The notes under the pieces are model-generated. The model was not told the origin of the DNA, did no database searches, and worked only from the letters and a program-made list of their open reading frames with translations. This document shows, piece after piece, positions 1 to 5,890 of a stretch of 17,361 nucleotides of DNA (the first letter of the stretch is position 1; the number at the start of each line of letters is the position of its first letter). This DNA comes from Micromonosporaceae bacterium. GTDB taxonomy: Bacteria > Actinomycetota > Actinomycetes > Mycobacteriales > Micromonosporaceae. The DNA lies in NCBI GenBank assembly GCA_019689695.1, contig JADGHA010000028.1, forward strand, positions 1-17,361, written 5' to 3'. Position numbers and translations under genes: made by a program.

Positions 1-15
1 AGGAAGTAGTTCCAC

Positions 16-38
16 ACCCGGGCCGAGTGCGGCCGGGT
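16..38 (-). terminator. Candidate terminator hairpin after the methyltransferase gene
   Basis: The arms ACCCGGGCC and GGCCGGGT can pair around a six-base loop, with one bulged G. The hairpin begins 26 bases beyond the stop codon of the minus-strand methyltransferase gene. There is no T-run, which is common for actinobacterial hairpins. If real, it closes the two-gene operon and makes a downstream permease or ATPase gene in the same transcript less likely. Confidence 0.4.
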
Positions 39-64
39 CGTGTCCAACCGGCTGGGCACTTCGC

Positions 65-853
65 TCACCGTCGCCAACCCGCGGTCGAGACCAGCGGCGA
101 CATGCGGACCACCATCCGCGGGTCGAGCATCAGGTCGCGCATCCGGTCGAGGTCGTCCTCGGTCATGCCTTCGGCGAGGAGCTGGTCGCGCAATTGGGCG
201 GCGCCGCCGGCGAGGAACAGGCAGCCGGCCGACCCGCCCCGCCACGACCGGGCGTGTATCTCGGCGGCGGCGCCGGCGAGGCCGATCTCGTCCATGGCCT
301 CGACGGCCTTGCACGCCCAGCCGGGGTCGACGCCGTGGTTGGCGAACACGGCGGTCAGGCACTGGTAGTAGTAGTCGAACAGGTCCGCGTCGGCGGCCGA
401 CGGCGCCCGCATGGCGCGCCCCGGCTGCCACGTCATGTCCATGTCCTCCACCAGCAGTACCCCGCCCGGGGCCAGCGCGGTGGCGAGACTGCGCAGCACC
501 TCCAGCCGCTGCGGCAGGTGCATGAGGACCAGCCGGGCGTGGATCAGGTCGTACGGCGGGTCGGGGATCGGCTGGGTGGTGATGTCGTGCTGAAGCACCG
601 TCAACCCGGCAACGGGCCGGACCGGCATGGGGTTCAGGTCCGTTGCGACGACCCGCCCGTCCTGGCCGACCTGGGCTGCCAGCCACGTGGCGATGCTGCC
701 GCCGCCTGCCCCCACCTCCAGGCAGGACAGGCCGTACAGGCTGGGCACCAGCTGGCCGATGCGGCCGATGGTGAATTCGTCCAACATCAACGCCAGGTAG
801 GCGTGGTGGTTGACCGCCTGCGGCACGCGGTTCGAGTACACGTACGTGCTCAC
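65..853 (-). CDS. Class I SAM-dependent methyltransferase, coupled to a binding-protein gene
   Basis: The 262-residue protein has the Rossmann methyltransferase signature. Motif I is LEVGAGGGS at residues 45-53, followed by an acidic residue (D72, in VVATDLNP) that should bind the ribose of S-adenosylmethionine. HARLVLMHLP and LAPGGVLLVEDMD are typical motif II/III segments of the UbiE/Methyltransf_25 group. The substrate cannot be read from the sequence; small-molecule methylation is inferred from the family. The start is the GTG whose first four bases (GTGA) overlap the stop of the substrate-binding protein gene, so the two are probably translationally coupled. The reading frame stays open far upstream, but that part is antisense-like shadow. 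The protein should be cytosolic, which makes its coupling to an exported lipoprotein unusual. Confidence 0.85.
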   Translation of the reverse strand: MSTYVYSNRVPQAVNHHAYLALMLDEFTIGRIGQLVPSLYGLSCLEVGAGGGSIATWLAAQVGQDGRVVATDLNPMPVRPVAGLTVLQHDITTQPIPDPPYDLIHARLVLMHLPQRLEVLRSLATALAPGGVLLVEDMDMTWQPGRAMRAPSAADADLFDYYYQCLTAVFANHGVDPGWACKAVEAMDEIGLAGAAAEIHARSWRGGSAGCLFLAGGAAQLRDQLLAEGMTEDDLDRMRDLMLDPRMVVRMSPLVSTAGWRR

Positions 854-1881
854 CGCGCGGCCTCCCCGTAGGCGTGCTCGGCGAAGTCGAAGTCGACCAG
901 CTCGTACACCGACGGCTGCCGGTTGATGACGCCGGCGCCGGAGAGGATCGCCACGGACCGGGCCACCCGGTTCTTGTCGATCTTCCCCGCCCGGCCGGAC
1001 GAGTACACGTACGGCCGCATCTTGGCCAGCTCGCCGGCCGCGGCCTCGGCGCCGGTGGCGGGCACGGCCTGGTGGAGGATCTGCCCGGCCTCCTGCGGGT
1101 GCTCCACCGACCAGACCAGGGCTTCGAGGATCGCATCGCGGAACCTGCGCACCAGGTCCGGATTCTCCTGGATCATCTTGGTGGTGGTTATGATCCCGTT
1201 GCCGTACAGGTCGGTGATCACGTCCGAGTAGGCCAGCGCCCGGGTCTTCTTCCCGCCGGCGGCCTTCTCCACCGTCCCCGACGCGACGACGAACTGGCCG
1301 ATGCCGTCGACCTTGCCCGCGGCCAGCACCAGCGGCGTCTCCTGCGGCGGCATGTGCTGCCACCTGACCGACCCGGGGTCGATGCCGGCCAGCTTGGCGT
1401 ACGCCGGCCACAGCAGCTCCGATGTGGACCCGGGTGTGCCGCCGATCGTCTTGCCCACCAGGTCCCGGGCTGAGGTGATGTGGGACGCCTCCAGGGTCAT
1501 GATGCTGTTGAGCGTGTTCTGCTGGATCGCGGCCACCGCCCGCACGTTGGGGAACTTGCCGTTGCCCTGCAGAATCCACACGCCGGACAAGTCGTTGACC
1601 GTGAACTGCGCCTTGCCGGCCGTCAGCAGGCCCAAGTTCTGGGTGGCGCCCTGCCCCGCCTCTACAGTGGCGTCGATGCCGTGCTTGGCGAAGTAGCCGC
1701 GCTCCTTGGCAACGTAGATGTAGCCCTCCCGGCCGAACGACCCGAACGCGGTCAGCACCGTCACCTTGTCCGGTGCCCGGCTGTCGCGGCGGTCGTCGCC
1801 GGCCGAGCATCCGCCGGCCGCCAGCGCCACCGCCGCCAGGCAGGCGGCCAGGCTCCGCCGCCGCACTCCTGTCTTCGTCAT
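850..1881 (-). CDS. NMT1/THI5-like ABC transporter substrate-binding lipoprotein
   Basis: The 343-residue protein starts with a lipoprotein signal: positively charged MTKTGVRRR, a hydrophobic stretch, and the lipobox AAGGC with Cys25 as the lipidation site. The mature part has the NMT1/THI5 (SsuA/TauA-like) layout. YIYVAKERGYFAKHGID near residues 55-71 matches the family's ARERGYFEKHGL-type motif. It is followed by GLLTAGKAQFTV and by DLVGKTIGGTPGSTSE, which should line the ligand pocket. Relatives bind sulfonates, nitrate or pyrimidine precursors; the ligand here is unknown. No permease or ATPase gene lies in the window, so this is an orphan binding protein unless its partners are beyond the left edge. 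It is followed by a methyltransferase gene with a 4-base overlap. The promoter is described separately and has almost no untranslated leader. Confidence 0.88.
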   Translation of the reverse strand: MTKTGVRRRSLAACLAAVALAAGGCSAGDDRRDSRAPDKVTVLTAFGSFGREGYIYVAKERGYFAKHGIDATVEAGQGATQNLGLLTAGKAQFTVNDLSGVWILQGNGKFPNVRAVAAIQQNTLNSIMTLEASHITSARDLVGKTIGGTPGSTSELLWPAYAKLAGIDPGSVRWQHMPPQETPLVLAAGKVDGIGQFVVASGTVEKAAGGKKTRALAYSDVITDLYGNGIITTTKMIQENPDLVRRFRDAILEALVWSVEHPQEAGQILHQAVPATGAEAAAGELAKMRPYVYSSGRAGKIDKNRVARSVAILSGAGVINRQPSVYELVDFDFAEHAYGEAAR

Positions 1882-1889
1882 GGGCGAAT

Positions 1890-1918
1890 AATGTAGCTAC
1901 GTAGTTGCCTAGGCACAA
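1890..1918 (-). promoter_or_regulatory. Promoter of the binding-protein/methyltransferase operon
   Basis: On the minus strand, TTGTGC (1913-1918) and TACATT (1890-1895) are separated by exactly 17 bases and fit a housekeeping -35/-10 pair. The -10 box ends 8 bases before the ATG, so the transcript should start at or next to the start codon. The spacer is filled by two palindromes, which suggests repressor control, most likely by the divergent GntR protein. Confidence 0.6.
1897..1915. promoter_or_regulatory. Candidate GntR operator: palindromes CTACGTAG and TGCCTAGGCA
   Basis: Two perfect palindromes, CTACGTAG (1897-1904) and TGCCTAGGCA (1906-1915), lie almost end to end inside the operon promoter and upstream of the GntR gene. 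On the minus strand, GTAGCTACATT at 1890-1900 resembles GTACCTACAAT at 2377-2387 before the second gene. GntR regulators typically bind such short palindromes next to their own gene; the assignment of this protein to this site is inference. Confidence 0.5.
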
Positions 1919-1940
1919 CCTCACGTCGGAACGTGCCGCC

Positions 1941-1946
1941 TATAGT
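1941..1946 (+). promoter_or_regulatory. -10 box of the GntR gene (leaderless)
   Basis: TATAGT lies six bases before the ATG at 1953. This spacing puts the transcription start at the start codon. No Shine-Dalgarno sequence precedes the ATG, which agrees with a leaderless transcript. No good -35 box is seen at the expected distance. Confidence 0.55.
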
Positions 1947-1952
1947 GGCCTA

Positions 1953-2372
1953 ATGATCGACTTTGAAACCGAGTTCGACCCGGAGCGCGCCAAGTCCCTG
2001 CAGATCGCCAACGACCTGCGACAGGCCATCGTGAGCGGCCGGCTCCGCGCCGGGGAGCGGGTCCCCGCCGAGCTGCAGCTGATCCAGCAGTACTCGGTCA
2101 GCCGCACCACGGTGCGCCGGGCACTGGCCGACCTGCGCAGCGAAGGGCTGGTCGAGGTCCGCACCCCGAAGGGCACCTACGTGGTGGACCGGGAGCCGAC
2201 GGCGAGCGTGACCCTCAGGTCGGGCGACTCGGCCGTCGCCCGGATGCCCACCCCCGCCGAGCGGCACGCCCACGAGCTGCTCAAGGAGGGCGAGCCGGTG
2301 ATCGAGATCCACCGCAAGAACGGCAAGGTCGAGATCCACGGCGCGTACCGGGCGCGGCTGGTCGTGGAGTAG
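1953..2372 (+). CDS. Short GntR-family transcriptional regulator
   Basis: The 139-residue protein carries a GntR winged helix-turn-helix at about residues 15-78: IANDLRQAIVSGRLRAGERVP, then YSVSRTTVRRALADLRSEGLV as the recognition region and GTYVV as the wing. The C-terminal part, residues 85-139, is only about 55 residues long, much shorter than a full UTRA or FCD effector domain. It contains ARMPTPAER and GEPVIEIHRKNG. The start at 1953 was chosen because a TATAGT box sits six bases upstream and the domain begins soon after. An in-frame start at 1905 would lie upstream of that promoter. The gene diverges from the binding-protein operon and is followed by a paralogue of its own C-terminal half. 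It probably represses itself, the divergent operon and the small gene. Confidence 0.88.
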   Translation: MIDFETEFDPERAKSLQIANDLRQAIVSGRLRAGERVPAELQLIQQYSVSRTTVRRALADLRSEGLVEVRTPKGTYVVDREPTASVTLRSGDSAVARMPTPAERHAHELLKEGEPVIEIHRKNGKVEIHGAYRARLVVE

Positions 2373-2387
2373 TTATGTACCTACAAT
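2369..2387 (+). promoter_or_regulatory. Promoter/operator of the 61-residue gene (leaderless)
   Basis: TACAAT (2382-2387) lies six bases before the ATG at 2394, implying a leaderless transcript. It overlaps GTAG-N8-CTAC (2369-2384), an inverted pair. The motif GTACCTACAAT (2377-2387) matches GTAGCTACATT in the divergent operon promoter at 9 of 11 positions. The site overlaps the end of the GntR gene, so the small gene probably has its own regulated promoter. Confidence 0.5.
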
Positions 2388-2393
2388 CGCGCC

Positions 2394-2579
2394 ATGACCG
2401 ATGTGGTACCCCTCCGCCCAGGTGACGAGGCGCTGGTCCGGATGCCGACCGTGGCCGAGCACCGCGCGCACCACCTCGACCAGGACGAGCCGGTGATCGA
2501 GATTCGCCGGCAGGACGGCAGGACCGAGGTCTACGGCGCCCGGCGGGTGACCGTGCTCGCCGACTCCTCCGCCAGCTGA
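2394..2579 (+). CDS. Stand-alone paralogue of the GntR C-terminal domain
   Basis: This 61-residue protein has no DNA-binding domain. It aligns along nearly its whole length with residues 85-139 of the GntR protein encoded 21 bases upstream. Shared blocks include LR-GD, RMPT-AE, EPVIEI, G(K/R)-E and GA-R; roughly half of the aligned residues are identical. At DNA level a 17-base block (2292-2308 and 2487-2503) is identical. A partial tandem duplication is therefore likely. It could dimerise with the regulator or compete for its effector, which is inference. The start is fixed by a TACAAT box six bases before the ATG. It may instead be a decaying remnant, but the clean frame and its own promoter argue for function. 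Confidence 0.7.
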   Translation: MTDVVPLRPGDEALVRMPTVAEHRAHHLDQDEPVIEIRRQDGRTEVYGARRVTVLADSSAS

Positions 2580-2627
2580 CGCGCGATCTTGGGGTTGCCG
2601 CAGCGCCCCCTCGGATGCCGCCCGTGG

Positions 2628-4115
2628 TCACCTCATTCCGGGGAAGCCGAGGTCCACCGACGCGCTGGCGGGCGCTTGCGGCAGGTCCGCGGGCCACCTG
2701 GACGTGACCACCTTGGTCCGGGTGTAGAACTGGATGCCCTCCGGTCCGTACATGTGCAGGTCGCCGAAGAGGGAGCCCTTCCACCCGCCGAAGCTGTAGT
2801 AGGCCACGGGGACCGGAATCGGCACGTTGACCCCGACCATCCCGCAGACCACCTCGTACTGGAACCTGCGGGCGGCCGCGCCACTCCTGGTGAAGATCGC
2901 GACGCCGTTGCCGTACGGATTGCTGTTCACCAACGAGACGGCCTGCTCGTAGGTGTCGACCCGGACCACCGACAGCACCGGGCCGAATATCTCGTCCCGG
3001 TACAGCGGGGAACCGGGGTCCACATGGTCCACAAGCGACGGTCCAAGGAAGAAGCCCGGCCGGTCCACCAGGTCCCGGCCGTCCACCACCACATGGGACG
3101 ACTGCGCCAGGTAGCCCGCGACCCGGTCCCGGTGCTCGCGCGTGATCAATGGCCCCATCTCGGCGTCCGGATCGCTGGCCGGGCCGACCCGCAGCTTGCT
3201 CACCCGCTGCGCGATCGCGTCCACCAGCGCATCGCCGACCCCGCCGACCGCCACCACCACGGAGACCGCCATGCACCGCTCGCCGGCCGATCCGTAACCG
3301 GCCGAGACCGCGGCGTCGGCCGCCGCGTCCAGGTCCGCATCGGGCAGCACGACCATGTGGTTCTTCGCTCCGCCCAGCGCCTGCACCCGCTTGCCGGCCT
3401 TCGTGCCGGTCTGGTAGACGTACCGCGCGACCGGAGTCGACCCCACGAACGACACCGCCTGCACGTCCGGGTCGGCGAGCAGAGCGTCCACCGCGGTGCG
3501 GTCGCCCTGCACCACGTTGAACGCGCCGTCCGGCACTCCGGCCTGACGCAGCAGGTCGGCCAGCAGCAGCGACGGCGACGGGTCCTTCTCGCTCGGCTTG
3601 AGCACGAAGGTGTTGCCGCACACCAGTGCGTTGCAGAACATCCACATCGGAACCATCGCCGGGAAGTTGAACGGGGTGATCCCGGCCACCACGCCGAGCG
3701 GCTGGCGGATCGAGTAGACATCCACCCCGGTCGAGGCCTGCTCGCTGTAGCCCCCCTTGAGCAGGTGCGGAGCTCCGCAGGCGAACTCGGCGTTCTCCAG
3801 GCCGCGGGCCACCTCGCCCAGCGCGTCCGGCACGGTCTTGCCGTGCTCGGCGCTGATCAGCCCGGCGATCTCCTTCCGGTTGGCGTCCACCAGCTCGCGG
3901 AACCGGAACATCACCTCGGCCCGGCGGGACAGCGAGGTGGCCCGCCAGCGCGGGAACGCCTCGCGCGCCGCGGCTACCGCGGCCCTGACGTCCTCCGTGT
4001 CCGCCACCGCCACCGTGGCCTGCTGCTCCCCGGTCGCGGGATCCCAGACCGGCAGCCGGCCGCTCCCCGTGCCGGCCGTCGAGGCGCCGTTGATCCAGTG
4101 CGCTATCTCCCGCAT
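2628..4115 (-). CDS. mmsA: Methylmalonate-semialdehyde dehydrogenase (CoA-acylating)
   Basis: The 495-residue protein is a full-length aldehyde dehydrogenase of the MmsA/IolA type. It should convert methylmalonate semialdehyde to propionyl-CoA (and malonate semialdehyde to acetyl-CoA) with NAD and CoA, in valine, thymine or inositol breakdown in the cytosol. Visible motifs are PFNFPAMVP at 148-156 (NAD site, MmsA-typical), FVGSTPVA at 223-230, the catalytic GERCMAVS with Cys281, and EIFGPVLSVVR. The position equivalent to the general-base Glu of ordinary aldehyde dehydrogenases (in QALGGAKNHMVV) is not Glu, as expected for this CoA-dependent subgroup. The ATG at 4115 is preceded by GAGAGGGAAGG, a good ribosome site; the longer frame to 4247 lacks one. 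It converges on the small GntR-related gene. No other valine or inositol pathway gene is in the window. Confidence 0.93.
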   Translation of the reverse strand: MREIAHWINGASTAGTGSGRLPVWDPATGEQQATVAVADTEDVRAAVAAAREAFPRWRATSLSRRAEVMFRFRELVDANRKEIAGLISAEHGKTVPDALGEVARGLENAEFACGAPHLLKGGYSEQASTGVDVYSIRQPLGVVAGITPFNFPAMVPMWMFCNALVCGNTFVLKPSEKDPSPSLLLADLLRQAGVPDGAFNVVQGDRTAVDALLADPDVQAVSFVGSTPVARYVYQTGTKAGKRVQALGGAKNHMVVLPDADLDAAADAAVSAGYGSAGERCMAVSVVVAVGGVGDALVDAIAQRVSKLRVGPASDPDAEMGPLITREHRDRVAGYLAQSSHVVVDGRDLVDRPGFFLGPSLVDHVDPGSPLYRDEIFGPVLSVVRVDTYEQAVSLVNSNPYGNGVAIFTRSGAAARRFQYEVVCGMVGVNVPIPVPVAYYSFGGWKGSLFGDLHMYGPEGIQFYTRTKVVTSRWPADLPQAPASASVDLGFPGMR

Positions 4116-4460
4116 CGCCTTCCCTCTCGTCGTCCCCCTTTGCCAAGGAGTACGGTCACGATCGCACCCGAAATGTCCGGAAGACCCCGCGCGGATGCGG
4201 GGCGGGCATGGGGCCTGGCGGGCGTACTCCTCGCACGCCTCGATCATCTATCTCCGTAGCATCCTGACCGACACAGCAGGAAGCGGACAACAGCCAGGGT
4301 GTTACTGGACGTCTCACGGTCGTGACATGCTGCCGCCGCCCATGCCGGTGGGGTGGCCGGCCGTGGCGTCCGCGGAGCCGCGACTTCCGGCGGTCAAACG
4401 TCCGTGCCGATAATCGCGTAACCGGTAGAACTGGCTCGGCCAGAGGCGCACACTGAGGGT
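4116..4460. other. Divergent intergenic region, mmsA to hypothetical gene
   Basis: This 345-base stretch separates two divergent genes and should hold both promoters. On the plus strand GATAAT (4409-4414) is the best -10-like box for the gene at 4461, with a leader of about 40 bases, but no convincing -35 box. The 7-mers GGAGTAC (4147-4153) and GTACTCC (4224-4230) are inverted copies; this may be chance. I find no coding region with support here. Confidence 0.4.
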
Positions 4461-5156
4461 GTGTTTACCATCGACGCCCGTACGCCCGACCTGGTTCCGG
4501 TGCTGTCGCGGGGAAAGCACCGCAACCCGCGCCGGGGCGCCTGCTTCATGGAAATGGCCTCGTACCTGGCCGGCGAGCCGTGGAGCGACCACCCGGCCTG
4601 CACCCACCCGCTGCTGGCCGGCCTGGCCCGGCTGGTCAACGACAACAGCAGTGACGCCGCCCGGCAGCGGCTGGCCGTGCTGATCCCCTCGGTGATCGGT
4701 CTGACCAGCGACGACCTGCACGTGGACGCGCGGATCGCGCTGCGCTGCGCGACCACCGCGCTGCCGGTGGCCGCGGCCGAACGGCAAAACGTGCTCGCAG
4801 TGTCGGTTTACGCCTGCAACCGGATGCTGGCCACGCTCGACGGGCGGCCGGCGGACGAGCTGGAGGAGTCCAGCCGCGAGGCGCTGGCGCAGGTCCCGCA
4901 CGCGGCCCGCTGGGCGGCGCGGTTCAGCAACGGGTTCGTCACCTCGGCGAAGGCGTTCCGCCGGCAGGCCGCGCCGAGCACCGTGCGGTACGCGGTGGAC
5001 GGGATCGCCAAGGCATGCATCCCTGATCCGGACACGATGCTGCGCGAGCTGCTCGTCGGCGCCATCAACGACTGCGCGGCGTACTGCAAGCCCGGCAGCG
5101 AGGCCGGCGAGCCACGGCCGACGGCCCGGCGGCTGCCCCCGGCGATCCGCCGGTAA
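4461..5156 (+). CDS. Conserved actinobacterial protein of unknown function
   Basis: The 231-residue protein has no catalytic motif that I recognise. The block CFMEMASYLAGEPWSDHP (about residues 28-45) followed by PLL and LVND resembles a motif (C-x-M-E-x-x-S-x-x-A-G-E-x-x-S-D-H-P) that I recall from actinobacterial hypothetical proteins. That recollection is the only family evidence. The middle part is alanine- and leucine-rich and probably helical. It is soluble, with no signal peptide or membrane segment. The start is a GTG; the TGAGGG in front is too close to be a normal ribosome site. An internal ATG at residue 30 would cut into the conserved block, so the GTG is preferred. The gene stands alone, followed by a hairpin and a tandem repeat. 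Confidence 0.7.
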   Translation: MFTIDARTPDLVPVLSRGKHRNPRRGACFMEMASYLAGEPWSDHPACTHPLLAGLARLVNDNSSDAARQRLAVLIPSVIGLTSDDLHVDARIALRCATTALPVAAAERQNVLAVSVYACNRMLATLDGRPADELEESSREALAQVPHAARWAARFSNGFVTSAKAFRRQAAPSTVRYAVDGIAKACIPDPDTMLRELLVGAINDCAAYCKPGSEAGEPRPTARRLPPAIRR

Positions 5157-5175
5157 CCCGCGCCTGCCTGCGGGT
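5156..5175 (+). terminator. Possible terminator overlapping the stop codon end
   Basis: ACCCGC (5156-5161) and GCGGGT (5170-5175) pair around an eight-base loop immediately after the hypothetical gene. The stem is only 6 bp and has no T-run, so support is modest. Confidence 0.3.
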
Positions 5176-5211
5176 CTCCCTCTCGAGCTGCCTGCGGGTC
5201 TCCCTTCTCGA
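5164..5211. repeat. Tandem 24-base direct repeat, two copies
   Basis: CTGCCTGCGGGTCTCCC plus TCTCGA at 5164-5186 is repeated at 5188-5211 with one extra T (TTCTCGA). The two copies lie between the hypothetical gene and the ArsR gene. No function is apparent; a slipped-strand duplication or a transcription-end element are both possible. Confidence 0.75.
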
Positions 5212-5275
5212 ATGGCGCACCCGCCGTGGCGGTGCTGACCGTCCCGCACGGTGGGCGTGATCTGCTGCGCCGGTC

Positions 5276-5320
5276 TATGCACAACCCTTGTGCAAAGAGT
5301 CTGTGCATAGCTATTGTGCA
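5276..5320 (+). promoter_or_regulatory. Promoter with phased TGTGCA boxes before the ArsR-MFS operon
   Basis: TGCACAA (5278-5284) and TTGTGCA (5288-5294) form a perfect inverted repeat with a three-base spacer. TGTGCA then recurs at 5289, 5302 and 5315, exactly 13 bases apart. TTGTGC (5288-5293) and TATTGT (5312-5317) can act as -35 and -10 with an 18-base spacer, and the -10 ends six bases before the ATG. The boxes therefore cover the promoter and are the obvious autoregulatory site for the ArsR-type protein. Binding is inferred. Confidence 0.6.
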
Positions 5321-5323
5321 CGC

Positions 5324-5890
5324 ATGGCCCATCCCGAGATCCGCCTGAACAGCCAGCAGCTGCGGATGCTCGCCCACCCCCTACGATCGCGGCTGCTCAC
5401 TGCGCTGCGCCTGGAAGGGCCGGCGACCGCGACCCGGCTCGCCGCCAGCCTGGGCACCAACACCGGTGCGACCAGCTACCACCTGCGCCAGCTCGCCGCG
5501 GTCGGTCTGGTGGTCGAGCACGAGCAGGCCGGCGGCGGCCGGGAGCGCTGGTGGCGGGCCGCGCAGGCCAGCCACGGTTGGCTGGACAGCGAGGTCGGCG
5601 GCGACCCGGACGACCAGGCGGCCGCCGACTGGCTGGCCGACCACTACCTGCGCGAGTTCTTCGCGGCGGCGCAGCACTGGCTCGCCGAACGGCGTGCGTG
5701 GCCGGCGGCCTGGCGGGAGGTGCACTTCTCCAGCGACTTCCTGCTGGAGCTGACCCCGCAGCGGCTCAAGCAGCTGGAGGAGGAGCTGCACCAGGTGGTC
5801 CTGCGCTACCGCCAGGAGCCGGCGGCGGAGGGCAGCGAGCGGGTGCTCTTGGCAATCTACGGCTTCCCACTGCGGCGCGGCCAACGATGA
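5324..5890 (+). CDS. ArsR-type (HTH_20) winged-helix transcriptional repressor
   Basis: The 188-residue protein has an N-terminal winged helix-turn-helix at about residues 11-80. LRMLAHPLRSRLLTALRLEGP opens it, and GATSYHLRQLAAVGLVV is the recognition helix; both are typical of the HTH_20/ArsR-like group found beside MFS exporters. The C-terminal half (W- and E-rich, LTPQRLKQLEEELHQVV) is probably helical and used for dimerisation or ligand binding. No metal-binding cysteines are present, so a metal signal is unlikely. The ATG at 5324 was chosen because the -10 box ends six bases before it; a further in-frame TTG at 5288 lies inside the promoter. Its stop overlaps the exporter start (ATGA), so it very likely controls the exporter. 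Confidence 0.88.
   Translation: MAHPEIRLNSQQLRMLAHPLRSRLLTALRLEGPATATRLAASLGTNTGATSYHLRQLAAVGLVVEHEQAGGGRERWWRAAQASHGWLDSEVGGDPDDQAAADWLADHYLREFFAAAQHWLAERRAWPAAWREVHFSSDFLLELTPQRLKQLEEELHQVVLRYRQEPAAEGSERVLLAIYGFPLRRGQR

Noticed and set aside
65..1924. A 619-codon open frame on the minus strand covering the methyltransferase and the region upstream
   Set aside because: Only the part after the GTG at 853 has methyltransferase motifs; the rest is an out-of-frame shadow of the lipoprotein gene with arginine- and glycine-rich composition.
4147..4230. Inverted 7-mers GGAGTAC/GTACTCC upstream of mmsA as an operator
   Set aside because: They lie about 70 bases apart with no intermediate structure; chance is a sufficient explanation.
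2589..4259. Long plus-strand open frame opposite mmsA
   Set aside because: It is histidine-, arginine- and glycine-rich antisense translation of a well-supported dehydrogenase gene.
5164..5211. The tandem repeat as a minimal CRISPR array
   Set aside because: The copies are adjacent with no spacer, and there are no cas genes.
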